In this document: positions 12,968 through 24,744 of the stretch, piece after piece | Numbering within the stretch: position 1 is the stretch's first letter | How the letters are laid out: each line of letters opens with the position of its first letter | Assembly: GCA_001692895.1 (NCBI GenBank) | Contig: KV748177.1 | Location: 5,990,130-6,054,129 of the forward strand | Length of the DNA stretch: 64,000 nt | From: Cenococcum geophilum 1.58 | Lineage: Eukaryota > Ascomycota > Dothideomycetes > Gloniales > Gloniaceae | Reading direction: 5' to 3' | The notes under the pieces: model-generated | Told to the model about the DNA's origin: nothing | Database searches by the model: none | The model's input: the letters and a program-made list of their open reading frames with translations, nothing else | Program-made: the position numbers and the translations under genes

Positions 12968-13561
12968 TCATAAAGCCACCTATTATTTAGGTAAAAAGTT
13001 TAGAATTAATCCTAAGATTTAAGGGGGCAAGGTATTATACTTTAACTTAGCTAAATTAGTACATTTCGCATAGAGCAACATAGCTTCTTTACTCTCGTCT
13101 CGCTTTAGGTTTAGGACTTCCTCCTATAGTTTATTAATATCTACACCAGTGTTAATAAAGCCCTGCAATCGCTATAACACTTAATAATATTTACTTTCCG
13201 GCTAGAACTACCTACTCTAATTAGAACCTTTTAATAGGGATAAGATCGCAACACCAACAATTATAGATTCGGCATTCTTAATAGGCGGATATATATCTTT
13301 AAGTACGTTATAGACCATCTTATACTTATCATTTTTAAAAGCATCGTCTATAACAAATACAATTTTATCTAGATTTTAAATTTCTTATCCAAAAAGGTTT
13401 TCAAAGCTTATTAGTATATCTCCTAGAAATTTAGCATAGTATAGTCTCTAATATTTCTATATAGGGGAGGAAAAGTATACGGCAGTAGCAACAAGTGCTA
13501 TTTATTTTACCTTAGAGACCTCCACCTTATAAAGACGCCCTAAAATAGGCGCTTTAAACAT
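12968..13561 (-). pseudogene. Unidentified fossil protein with an FVIDDAF segment
   Basis: A minus-strand frame starts at an ATG (13,561-13,559) and runs 197 codons to a TGA at 12,970-12,968, interrupted only by TAA/TAG. The best-kept part reads LDKIVFVIDDAFKNDKYKMV, then YNVLKDIYPPIKNAESIIVG and VAILSLLKG. The hydrophobic-Asp-Asp string recalls a Walker B strand, but no P-loop is seen, so an ATPase role is only a guess. The later part, LQEEVLNLKRDESKEAMLLY, looks helical. Confidence 0.45.
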
Positions 13562-14499
13562 TGCTAACTAACTTTCTCTCTACATAGGGAGAACATAACT
13601 TAGAGAAGAGCGGTAGGAGAAATAGTTTTAGGAAGTATATAAAGATTAAAAGAACTTTAAAGATTGCTATAAAGCGAAGAAAGGGTAAATATACTTAGTG
13701 CGGGCTAATAAGGTTTAACTCCTGCAGACCAATTACTAGATTATACTAGAAATTATAGCGTAGAGATTAGAGCTAAGTATCCTTTTATATTAGTCTATAG
13801 TTATATAATTTTCAATTAGGCGGGAGAAAGAGAGCATTATTTATAAGATAGGTTTGCTAGTCGCTATTATAAGGGTATAGAATAAATATGTCTCAGCGTG
13901 AAAATTAATAAACTTAGGTAGCTAGGATAGACGAGGGGCTATATACCCAGTCCTAGAAGTAAGGACTCTAATAGTATGCCTTCCTATAACGCATCTCCTT
14001 TATTATCTCCTATCTTGGCCGCGTGTTAAGTAGTATATATATACTATAAATTCCAGAATAGCTCTAATATTAGAATCCATACATTGCCTATACTTTACCT
14101 AGACGGAAAATCGTTATTATTACCTTATAAAATATGCGACCATATTTAAATGGCGCTTAAATACGGCCATTTTATTAATAGAGTAAAAACGTAGTGTCTA
14201 AAATACTAAGAGACCTATAAACTATATCCTCCTAATATTATAAAAATATAAGTATAGAGACCTTCTAATCTAATCTAGGGTTATTGCTTATGGCGTAATT
14301 TAGAGATAACTACCCGGATAGAAACTACCGTAAGCTTTAAAACAGCTAAAAAGATTAGGCGGTTGGCTTATTAAAACATATAGCGAACTATTAATTAAAA
14401 TTATAGATAAAGCAGAGGATATAATTTGGCTAAAAGGTGTTATAAGGAAACTATTTAAAACCAGCCAGACATTCTTATATTAGGGTATATTTTACAAGT

Positions 14500-14700
14500 C
14501 TAAACCTTTAGAAATTTACCTTTTATATCAACTCCTCTCGCAATTCCTTGGCAATATCTTAGCAATCCCGTTACAGCCCTATAACAACCTCGTAAGACTC
14601 TTATATAACTCCTACGTAACTCCTCTAAGACTTCTATAGGACTTCTATGGGACTTCTATAGGAATCCCCTGGCGATCCCATAGCAATCCCCAGAACCTCT
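14500..14700. repeat. Left arm of a dispersed inverted repeat (TATAGAAGTCC-rich)
   Basis: Tandem-like copies of ggacttctat and related 10-13 bp words run through 14,580-14,690, preceded by atcttagcaatccc. The reverse complement of the same kind of array occurs at 17,945-18,060 (tatagaagtcc, gatcgctaagag). The two arrays face each other about 3.3 kb apart and bracket the fossil frames at 15,190-17,700. Confidence 0.5.
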
Positions 14701-15189
14701 ATCTCTAAAATCTACTTATTATTTTAGAGGACAGACGTTAGCACCTAAACTAGGTTATTTTCCGTCTAAACCTAACCTTCCTTATTTTCAAACTAAGAGT
14801 CTAATACCTACTAGACCTCTAGTTGCCCCTAGTCTAATTAAGGCACCGATTTCATAGCCCCTACTTTATAACTAGCATATTCCTCTAGATTTCACTACTA
14901 GTGTTTCCCGGTATATAAGAATTTAACCACTTCTCTAAGGATGTTATTTTAGCTCAAGCTTAAGCTTAAGTCTTCTTTAATCTTAGCTTAAAGCAGTTAA
15001 ATCTAGTAAGCGTTACCTAGAGGTTTAACGAAATAAGCTTATATATATTTAAGCCAGAGATATTAGATATTAATAGTTAGTTATTAAAGTCGATATGCGA
15101 TAATATTTATTAATCTTACCAGGCAAAGCATTACGTGTACTAGAGGCTTTAGATTATAACTATACTCCGCTAAACCTGCCCCGCGCGGC

Positions 15190-16930
15190 TTAAAATTTTA
15201 AGTAGTAAAACAACAACTTTAAACTAACGGCAGAACGACTAAGTAACAAGTATATAGATATTGAAGTCGTTAAACGCAGCGGGTAAGGGCTCTTTACGAA
15301 AGAAGATCTTGGCGAGGCTTTATAAGCTTTTATAGAAGACGGGTTTCTTATTCTTAAAAGAGCTATAAGTATTAAGCCCCCTTTAGCGGAGTTATTAGAG
15401 TCATTAAGCTTTATTAAAAGGGAGATTATCTTAAATAAGGTAAGCTATTTCTAAAGTTTATAAGCGAGACTAATATCCCTCTAGGCTATTAAAACAATAC
15501 TTTTCTTAGCTTAAGATAATAGCTTTTATATTACCGCCTACCTTCTATCCAAACCTGCTCCAACCTATAAAGAGTTAGGGCGCGATTATAAATAGGAAAA
15601 AATGGCTTCTGCTAAAGATCTTATAGGGGCTATATACTATTATTTAGGAGGAGATTAAAATGTTATATAGATATTCCAGGTTAATATATATTCTTATAGA
15701 GTAGCTACTAAGAAAATAGTAGATATTAAGGCTAATAGAGGTGATATATATGTACTCTTAAACCCTATAAACATTTTTGCATTTACTAAACTTCCTCTAG
15801 CTTTATTTGCTATTACTAGCTATTATAGTTAAGACCTTTCCTTAAGAATAAACCACCTTCCCTAGTATACGCGATTATAGTTTTATATATATAGACCGGG
15901 TATCCTAAGCGCGGAGTGCTAGATAATTAAACTGGTAATAAGATTCTAGAGTAGTTTAGAAATAATTACTCTAGAAGTAGTAAATATATAGTTTAGAAGC
16001 GGTAACTATATTAAGTGGCACGTAAAAGAAATAAAGATTACCGCTTATAGCTAGCTACAGATTCTCCCATATATCCCTCTACCGAAGTATTAAATATTGC
16101 TCCGAGCCTAGACGAGAACTAGTAGCGCACAATTAAAAGTAGATTTAGTTTAGAAGGAGGGCAATTAAGCAAGCTTAGGAGGCGGTTCTATAAGTCACGC
16201 TAATACGCTTTAGTTAGTACTAGGCTATAACAGGGATTTTAAAAGGCTTACGCCAGGCCTACAATATTTAAGTCTAGATTAGAGAGTAATATATTTATTA
16301 TACTAGGACCCTCTAGGGAGAACAACTACTATATTAACTTTAATGGAAGGTTAAAGGGTGTTACGTTAAACGTGTTCTAATAAAATAACCGTACTTCTGC
16401 CGGAGAATTAGAGGGTGCCATATTTAACGGGTTTAAATCGTCCTAGGAGGATAGCGGCTGTATCGGTTCTAGCAAATTGTTAAAGGGCATAGCATTAAAC
16501 GTATTCTAGCAAAATAACTACACTTGCCCTATTACATTTAAAGTATTCCAGTTATCCTATAAGGGCGGCTACTACATTAGCTCTTATAGATTATTAAATA
16601 GAGTGGCATTAAACGTGTTCTAATAAAATAACCGTACTTACTCTGCTAAAGAATTAATAGCTACCGCACTTAACGAGCTCGAATTGCCCTAGGAGGATAG
16701 CGGCTACATTGGCTCCGGTAAATCATTAAAGGGCGTGGTATTAAATATGTCCCAATTACAATTAAAGGGCGTAGCATTAAACGTGTTCTAATTAGGCGGT
16801 TACACTAGTTCCGCTAAAGAACTTAAGGGTACTATACTTAACGTGCGCCTAAATAGCTCTCTGCGTGGCTACAATGCCAATTACTTAAACTCTACTTAAG
16901 AACTAGAGGGCGTTGCCTTAAATTTATAAA
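15190..16930 (+). pseudogene. RIP-killed gene ending in a degenerate protein repeat
   Basis: The first part (about 15,190-15,440) reads NKYIDIEVVKRSG, then GLFTKEDLGEAL and AFIEDGFLILKRAISIKPPL and ends at a plausible donor (aataag then gtaagc). A second segment (15,660-16,320) holds VDIKANRGDIYVLLNP and LNPINIFAFTKLPLALFAI, then many TAG/TAA codons. From 16,340 to 16,930 the frame becomes a protein repeat: units of about 30 residues with LKG(V/I)ALNVF, two former Gln codons, NN, then (Y)TSSAKELKG or GYIGSGKSLKG. At least six units are visible. The repeat resembles low-complexity surface or adhesion repeats only superficially, and I cannot name the family. Confidence 0.45.
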
Positions 16931-17406
16931 TATTTATATACTAGGTAAAACTTAATAGTCTTTAGAATTCTTATTTGTATATATAGCAGTATTTATCTAG
17001 TTAACTCTTTTCTTTATAGAACTTCCTTATATATTTCTAGACATTATACGACTTACTAAAACGGCGGATACAGAATAGACAAGGAAATTTCTTTAAAGGC
17101 TTTCTCTTCTTTTTAAGAGATGATATACAATTTATAGCTTATGTGTTATTCTTAGTCTAATAATACTTAGTATTCCGCTCACTTTAGTAAGGTTTAGAGA
17201 TCGTAAAGTGACCGCGTTTTTACATTAGAGGTATTATAACGTATAGGGTTATACTAGATTCCTAAGTTTTAGTAAATGGAGATTAGACAGGTTTTGTTAC
17301 TTATAATTCCTATACCTCTAAATATATATTCTACTTAGCATAGAAGAGATATCTATGGTTCCTGCTATATAGGGGACCGAAGGCTTTAAACTATCCCTAC
17401 TGTAGT

Positions 17407-17700
17407 TAATAACGGATACTTGTTATTTGCGTAGGAGGCTGCTAGGTACTATAGGGGAATTAGCGCAGATCTCTAAGGTCGCGGACTTTATTAAGCTTCG
17501 TTACTAAGTAAAAAGGCTGCCCATAATTAGGAGGAATTGTAATACTAAAGGAGTCGTTATATAGATGCTAAGGAAGGCAAAACTAGGGCTTATTATTAGC
17601 AAAACTATAAAATAGGGAAAGATTGGGAAGAATAAGAGAGATATAATAAGCGAGAATCCGGGTAATACGCGTTACGTTAACATGTCACATACAGGCTATA
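17407..17700 (+). pseudogene. Unidentified basic fossil frame
   Basis: The plus strand reads LITDTCYLRRRLLGTIGELA, then QISKVADFIKLRY, RLPIIRRNCNTKGVVI, MLRKAKLGLIISKTIK and SENPGNTRYVNMSHTGYRG before a TGA. It is basic and follows the repeat-coding fossil by about 500 bp in the same orientation. It could be a later exon of the same gene or a separate one. Confidence 0.3.
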
Positions 17701-17944
17701 GGGGCTGAGCTTATTAAATAGAGAATTACGAGCCGCTAGGGCAGAAGCACTAGAAATAGAAAGCGTACTAAGCAAGCCTATACCTTAGTAAAAGAGGTAC
17801 TTAGAGATATTAAGGCCTAAGAAGGCGCATATAAAAGAAGGCGGTATTACGGATATAGCTGTTAAAACTAATCTTAAGACCCTAGTCACTCTCGCTACCT
17901 TTTTTTAGCTTAAGGAGGCTAGTTTCTTAAGGCGCCACTAAAGT

Positions 17945-18060
17945 TATAAAGGAGTTCTATATAAGTTATATAGAAGTCCTAAAGAAGTCACAAAAGAGTT
18001 ATAGAAAAGTCCTAAAAGATTCCTAAAGGATCGCTAAGAGATTACCATTAAGGGGCACAA
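17945..18060. repeat. Right arm of the dispersed inverted repeat
   Basis: These are reverse-complement counterparts of the array at 14,500-14,700: several copies of ttatagaagtcctaaa, then aggatcgctaagagatta. Confidence 0.5.
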
Positions 18061-18112
18061 TATTCTATAAAGGTAGTTAGAGGGAATCAGGCTATAATCT
18101 AGCCTTATAGCC

Positions 18113-18170
18113 GCCCTATTACCCTATTACCCTATTACCCTATTACCTTATCGCCTTATTACCTTCTTGC
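18113..18170. repeat. 8-bp tandem repeat (CCCTATTA)
   Basis: About four exact copies of ccctatta are followed by diverged copies. It resembles the telomere repeat CCCTAA only loosely: the period is 8, not 6. Confidence 0.7.
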
Positions 18171-18596
18171 CCTTTTTTACTTTAGTTAACCTCTTTATTA
18201 GTAGGACACCCCTACTTTTTAAAACAATGTATAAACTTTCTATTATAGCATTTATTGGCACTAAGTTTATTTATTTACTTATTCTTAATTAAGTAGTACT
18301 TTTATAGCTTTATTTACTAACTACCTTACGGCATTCTCTCCGCTTTTAAATAATTTTTTACTTCCTCCCTCTCCAAACTACTTTTAGAGTCTCCCTTTAT
18401 TACTAGCTTAAAAACATCTCTCCTATTTCGGCTAAGTTATTATATATATTATTAGAGCTGTCCTAGTGTACTAGACTAGCTATTAAGGTTTATACATATA
18501 GCCTCTTAAAGTAAATTACTAACTAAAAATTAGGCTCTATTCTTATGGAGATTCTATACAAATATTTTAAAAACTATTTTTAATAAGGATTTCCTA

Positions 18597-18960
18597 GTCG
18601 TTACCAGTATTACTATACTTGCCTTTCTACTCCTAATTTCCGGCTTCGTACTAGTATTCTTTCTACAACACTGGATAATAGGGCGTTCGTTAGCTTTTTT
18701 AGGTGGTCTCTTAATAAATACATTATTAGGTACAACTCTTACTACTTCTACCTAAATAGTAAGAAAACATAAAAGGTTAAAAGTATTATAGCTTTTATGC
18801 GCTACGATTATTCTTATACTATATTCTGGTATTTACTTTATATTTATTAATATATATCTATTCCTTTTAGTAAGCTACTATAATAATGCTTTAGTGACCT
18901 CCACTAACACAAATAGGGACACTCTCTTATGGAATATATTACGAACGTTACCGTCATTTT
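18597..18960 (+). pseudogene. Fossil membrane-protein segment
   Basis: The plus strand reads three strongly hydrophobic stretches in one frame: ITILAFLLLISGFVLVFFL, then LAFLGGLLINTLLGTTL, then ATIILILYSGIYFIFINIYL, separated by short polar linkers. This looks like a decayed membrane protein or membrane domain. AT-rich sequence codes for Ile, Leu and Phe anyway, so hydrophobicity alone is weak evidence. Confidence 0.3.
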
Positions 18961-20616
18961 ACTACAAGCTTAGTTGCTTTATATTAAATACCAATGGCAT
19001 AATATAACATCTTACGACATACCTATCAGCCCTAGTAACTTGGAGAAAGCTATACGGAGATATTTAAACCCTAAGTACCCTAACCAACCTATTAGCCCTA
19101 ATGACTTAGAGGAAGCCATAATATTAAACCCTAAATCCTCCTATACTAAAACTGATCGTAGGAGGAATAGGTTAGTTCTTAGTTATCTTAATTACTTCTT
19201 AGGCTAATACCAGCTTAGTAGTTTTAAAATTTATATTAGCCGTTCCGTTAGCATAACCTATAAAGCGCGGAGAGAAGGTAAAACCTTTCCATCTAAGAAT
19301 TTTAAAGCTATAGACAATCCCCCGCTAGATAAGGGCCTTTAATCTAAGGCATATAGCCTATAGTAGGATCATGTCTTTTCACCTAAGAAGGTTAAAGCTA
19401 TAGATAACTTCCTACCGGATAAGGTTTTCCTCAGAAATAATCGCTATATACTTTAGTTATGCCTTAAATGCATATATCTTAAGCAAGAGTAGGGAGACTT
19501 TATATCCCGGATGCTAGAGCTTAGCAACTTAGAGAGGAAGGCTATAGAAAAGCTAAGGCTGTAAGAGGTATATATAAGGAACTGTTAAGTTATTTAGGAG
19601 GAATTTTCTTCCTAGGTAGCAGCTATATATAGACTTTATTAAAGCTTAAAGCCTCTTACTACTTTTAAACTTCCTTAGAAAACTCAGCTAAGGTACGGCT
19701 CCTCCTTTAAAGGCATATAGTATTATCTAAAATTGCCTTATATAGCTAAGGTTAAGATATACTCTATTAAAGCCACTAAACGCGTCTCTAGCTCTATGCC
19801 TTATTATATAAAACCAAACTATGGTTTTTATTTATTTTTAGGAGGAAAGGCCTTATGTAAAGTCTCTTATTATTATATAAAACTTTTATACTAAAAGTAT
19901 ACTAAATTTTTAAGGGCTGGGAGCGGGGGACATACTAGCGCTCTACGACTTAGTTAATCACTCCCAGTTATGCGATAAAGCCTTAATAAGTAACGGTCTA
20001 AATATCTATAGGTTTCATTGCAGATAGGTAACTAGGGTAATCGGGGGAATATACACCTAAGCACAAGCTAGAGTATAGCGCATTTGCTTTACCCCTCTTA
20101 AATAGTTAGACTTTTACATTTTAAAGTCTAAGCCGCAATCTATAGGGTAAACTACTAATTTAAGAAAGCCCTAAATACTACTCGCTCTCTTACTCGTTAA
20201 TCTAAAACGTGCTAGCTTCTATATATTAACTAGTACCAAAACTAAGCCCCTATATATAGCCCCGTACCTTAAGCCTATTACTTAACTTAAAGTTAGGAGG
20301 ATATTAATATAATCTAGCACTCCGAGGCTTACTAGCTTAGCTACTAGAACGCCTTTATATCTACAGTAGCCCACTAATAGATTTTTTTTATAGGTAATTG
20401 GTGTTCCGTTTTTGCTTTCTAGGTTAATCGGCACCTCCGATTTTAGGCCTATATATACTTTTACTGCTTCTAAACAATTAGGGTTAAACTATATTATAGT
20501 TAGCCCTCTACTAACCTTTACTACGTATAACTATATATCCGCATTAAGTTGCTAACGCTACCTTTTAATGCATTTGGCGTACTAGGTTCGGACTTACGCA
20601 TACCCTTATCATTTTA
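18920..20616 (+). pseudogene. Long unidentified fossil reading frame (about 560 codons)
   Basis: One plus-strand frame continues from the ATG of MEYITNVTVILLQA (about 18,930) to about 20,616 with interruptions that are all TAA or TAG. The start contains a short internal repeat (PISPSNLEKAIRRYLNPKYP, then QPISPNDLEEAIILNPK). Next come VFSPKKVKAIDNFLPDKVFL, which repeats an earlier FPSKNFKAIDNPPLDKGL, and ISRMLELSNLERKAIEKLRL. The two short duplications suggest a real protein. The family is not recognised. It overlaps the end of the hydrophobic frame at 18,597-18,960 in another phase, so an intron or RIP decay may separate them. Confidence 0.4.
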
Positions 20617-20765
20617 GTAAGACATTAGCCACGTATAGTATGCTTAACCTTTAATCAATCTTTAACATACATATAGCATAGCATATACTATCGTTTTATC
20701 GGCTAATATATTAATAGATCACTAAGTCCAAACCTTTAGAGCTAACATTCTTGTCACTTACTATA

Positions 20766-21310
20766 TTATATCTTCCTAGGGAGGTTCCCAATCCTAAGGA
20801 TACTCTTATAGCCACTCTTATAACTCTTAAAGCCGCCCCTATAGCGGTAAGATTTTAAGTCCTTGCCGCTAACTTTAACGAAAGCGTTCGCATAACCGAT
20901 AGCAATTACTCTATACTTGTTTATGTCGCAATACCTCTTAATAACCGCACTATGTTAAGTTTAGAGATCCTTTATAATACAATTTATAAAGAAGGTATTA
21001 AGTACGTAGTTAGTGCGTATAATATTTCCGGTAAAGCCTATAAGAAGCTTCCTAATAAACTTATAGTTTTACACTACTATCTAAGTATATATCCTTTAAT
21101 AATATAATTTTTTGGACTAATTATAATATAGAGCAAGAGGCAAAATTTAAAAGAGAAGCCTTTAAATAAGCACTTAAGGAATATATAGCAGAGTAATAGA
21201 ATAAAGGATGGATTATATAGATAGCTAGAAAGCTTAGGCTATAGGGGTAGATAAGCCAACTCACTTACTACCAAATTAAGGGTGCTATGTATTAGAGGAT
21301 ATGGAAATAC
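20766..21310 (+). pseudogene. Unidentified fossil frame
   Basis: The plus strand reads LYLPREVPNPKDTLIATLIT, then VLAANFNESVRITDSNYSIL and VYVAIPLNNRTMLSLEILYN, followed by KYVVSAYNISGKAYKKLPNK. Stops are few up to about 21,090. It resembles a soluble beta-rich protein, but I recognise no family. Confidence 0.35.
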
Positions 21311-23279
21311 TACTATCTAATTATATAAAGGAATGTTTTATAGGTATACAGAAATGATTAGAAAATTTTATATAGACTATTAAGGAATATAGAGTCCTAT
21401 AAAACATTTTCATTATTATATTTTTAAGATAAAGTTTAGAATAAATAAGACTTAATATGGCTTAGACGGAGGACCTAGGGTTAGTATATCTGCTATAAAG
21501 ACTAATCTTATCTAAGAATAGCGTCTAAAATCTAGGGTAAATAATAGATTAGTTAGCCAGACACTGGGATTTTGCCACCCCTTTAAAGCCCTTTACTACT
21601 TCAACACTTATAGACCTTATTATAGTGCCACCCCTTAGCTGCAGCTATAAGAATCTTATCGGCTGGGGAATTTCGGGCACTATATATTGCGATAAACTTT
21701 AAAACAAGGTTATTAAAGCTCCAAATAACACGAATTCTTAACACTTTATTAAGGTTAAAAAGGAGATCTATAAAAGACTCGGTTAATATAATAGACTCTT
21801 ATAATACTATAGCAGCGAACTTTTCTAGAAGGATAACCGTATAGCGATATATTTAGAACGCGCTCTAAACAGCTAGCTCTATGGGTTTCTTTAGGACAGA
21901 AGCAATAATATTAATTAAATTTTATAAATGCGTTAGATTTTATAGCTTACAGACGTTCTTAAATATATTCACTCCAGATATATTATATACGGTAATATTT
22001 CGTGCTATAACATTCTCTTAGATAAACATTTAAACGTAAAGCTAATCAACTTTACTAGTTTATCGATTAATAGGTCTCCTCTTCTCATTTTATACTCCGT
22101 TTAAGCCTAAGCTCTATATCTAAGCACGCCTTAAAAGGACGAAATTTTTGCCTTTAGATCGGCTTGTTATTATACCTTAATACATTATATCGCCTTTTAT
22201 AAGCTTTTTAATAATAATATAGAAGATCGTTATAAACAAGGAATATTTCCCGAATTAAAGTCCCTAGGGGCCTTTAAAGTCATTATTAAAGGCTATTAAA
22301 ATAGCAAATATAACTATATAGATAACGTTATTAAAGAAATAGATAAGTAAGGTATGTTTATAAAACTAGGAATTTTAACTATCTAAACTTATTCGTAGGT
22401 TTACGGAATCTATCCCTAATAACGGCGCCGCGGCATTTCCTTTACACTCTTAAGGCTTTCCTTTTAACGTTTACGAAATCTTATCTTTAGCTTAAAAATC
22501 TAAAGGCTTCTCTATCCAGATTTATACTTTACCTATTTCTTAGGCATTATTGGCGTTAATAAAGGTAAGTTTTGTGCTTTATAAGTCTATTAGTCTTACT
22601 ATCCTTATATATAGTATAATATACTAACCATCCTTTATTTAGGATATGCTAGACAATCTCTAGTTACTAGCAAGCTCCTAAACTGCGCCGTACTTTATAT
22701 TATAGGTATTAGGTTAGGACACGCTTACCTACCTTATATAATAGCACTAGGGTAAAGGACAATGTAATTTATCTTTAAGGAATGTCTTGGTCTCTTCTAG
22801 CACTTTTTATATTAGATGGTAATCTCGGTAGATTGGCACATCTTAAGTATAGAGAAGTTTATAATTTAACAAATTCTTAAGTATATTAATAGTAAAAGAG
22901 AGGATTCGTAATATAAACGAATAGGTACTATAATGCCTAGTAATATAATAAGTCTTATAACTTATAAGGCTCTATTTTAATTAGATATATATAACACAGA
23001 TAAGTTAGCAGCGAAATTTAAATAAAAACGGCTGCATATAGCAACACCGCCTTAAGAAAATGCACTTAAATAATTAGACTACTAAATATAAACCCCAGCT
23101 TTCTATTTCCATAGGACTAACCAAAACACAAGAATACGCCTAAGCTACTAGCCCCGTCTCTTCTGCACGGCAACCCTGCCCTTTACTTTTGCAACTTTAG
23201 AAAAAGAGTGCACCTATAACGATCTAGCTTTAGCTTACCGAACGCGTCTTTAGTAAGACTTAAGGACATTATTAGAATT

Positions 23280-24470
23280 CAAAAGCCCGCTTTTATAAAC
23301 CTAGGTAGGCTTCTAAGCCACCTTATATTTGCGCCCTAACTTAGTTATTTTTTCCCCTAGAATATTATCAATCTCCCATTTATTATCTAAGCTTACTTTA
23401 TTAATTTTGTCTTTTTTAGTTTAGGTATAATGCTTTACAGCAGGCTCTAGGTTTAAAACGTCGCTCTAGTTATTAGCGACGCCGCCGCTATTACCGTCCT
23501 CGTCCTTATTATAAGTACGATTACTAGCCTTATTATACGGCGGTTTAATACTATAGAGAAGGGTAGGCTCCTAAAGCGAAGGGCTAGCGGGACGCGGAGT
23601 GGATACCGCTTGCTAGTTAACTTGCGGGTATTAAGAGTTAAGGTTAGGGATAGGGGGGCTAGAAGACAAGTCTTCGCGATAGGTAGGTGGCCTTTATTAC
23701 TTCTAGGGACATAGACTATTACCACCCTTACTACCCCCACTACTCTCTTTAGCAGGGTTATTAGAATTATAATTAGTAACGTTGTTCTGCTTAAGCTTCC
23801 GCTTCCTTAATATAAAGGATAATTCGCCTCCCGTATTCCCTTTCTTATAATTACTTTCTTCCCTAATAAGCGGATTGTCTATATTATAGTTATTAGGTTA
23901 TAGTAACGATATTTTTAATATCTATAACCTACCAATATTATCTATATTATTGGCTATTAAGGAGTCTTAGTTAGTTATTACGTAGGTCTCTAACTTCTAT
24001 ATAGCCTAGGGGACAGTCATAATATTAATTCCCTTAACTAGGCTATCTATTTTATTAACGTCTTCTATTATAGGTTTAAGATAGTTATACGCAGATATGC
24101 TAAAGAGATCTTCTAGCTCCTTTAAAGAAGGTAACTCCTTATCCTCATTATCCTTATTACCGCGGTCATTTCCGCCACCTAATAATTATTAAGCAAGGCC
24201 GTTATATAGGGGGGAAGTATATACCTAACCCATAAGGTGCTAGTTAATCGCCGACTTTATTAGCTTTATTACCAATATTACTAACTCCGTCTCCTTTAGC
24301 TTTAGGTTCTAAGTCTAGGTTAGCTATATTATCTTTAATAAATATTAGATTCGCTACTAACCGTTAGACATATTTATAGTTATTAGGAAAAAAAGGAGGG
24401 GATAATTACTAAATTACCTTAATTACTTCCTCTAGCGTCTTGGCTGTTACTTATATTCTCGTAAATATCT
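23280..24470 (-). pseudogene. Fossil gene with a Pro/Ser/Asn-rich region
   Basis: Minus-strand segments in compatible frames read LEEVIKVI, LVANLIFIKDNIANLDLEPK, then after a phase change KELPSLKELEDLFSISAYNY and LKPIIEDVNKIDSLVKGINI. A low-complexity stretch follows (NNPAKESSGGSKGG, RPPTYREDLSSSPPIPNLNS), and the frame ends in VSLDNKWEIDNILGEKITKL. The order, a helical domain then a disordered linker then a short helical tail, suggests a regulatory or gag-like protein. The phase change near 24,230 may be an intron. The family is unknown. Confidence 0.4.
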
Positions 24471-24744
24471 TTATACTTATTAAAAGCCTTAAGATCTGCG
24501 GGTGCCTTATTAGGTAGAATATTTAAAAAAGGTAATATAGAATAACTTACCTAAGCGCAACTAGGCCAAATATTTCACAGGATTATCTCTTAGAGGGAAG
24601 TAAGGTACTCTCCCCTTTTTCATCCTTTTTTTAAGTATATTGCTTATATTTACCTCAAAAGCCGTAATCACATAATACTAAAAAGCCTTCAGTTTTTCAG
24701 GGGGTGTAGTATAAAAATTAATATTATTAAATGAAATTTATAAA

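Noticed and set aside
18113-18170. Possible internal telomere repeat
   Set aside because: The period is 8 (CCCTATTA), not the 6-bp TTAGGG repeat of filamentous fungi.
23453-23740. 95-codon minus-strand basic frame
   Set aside because: Lies in another phase from the Pro/Ser-rich fossil frame on the same strand; Arg/Leu-rich composition is typical of a shadow.
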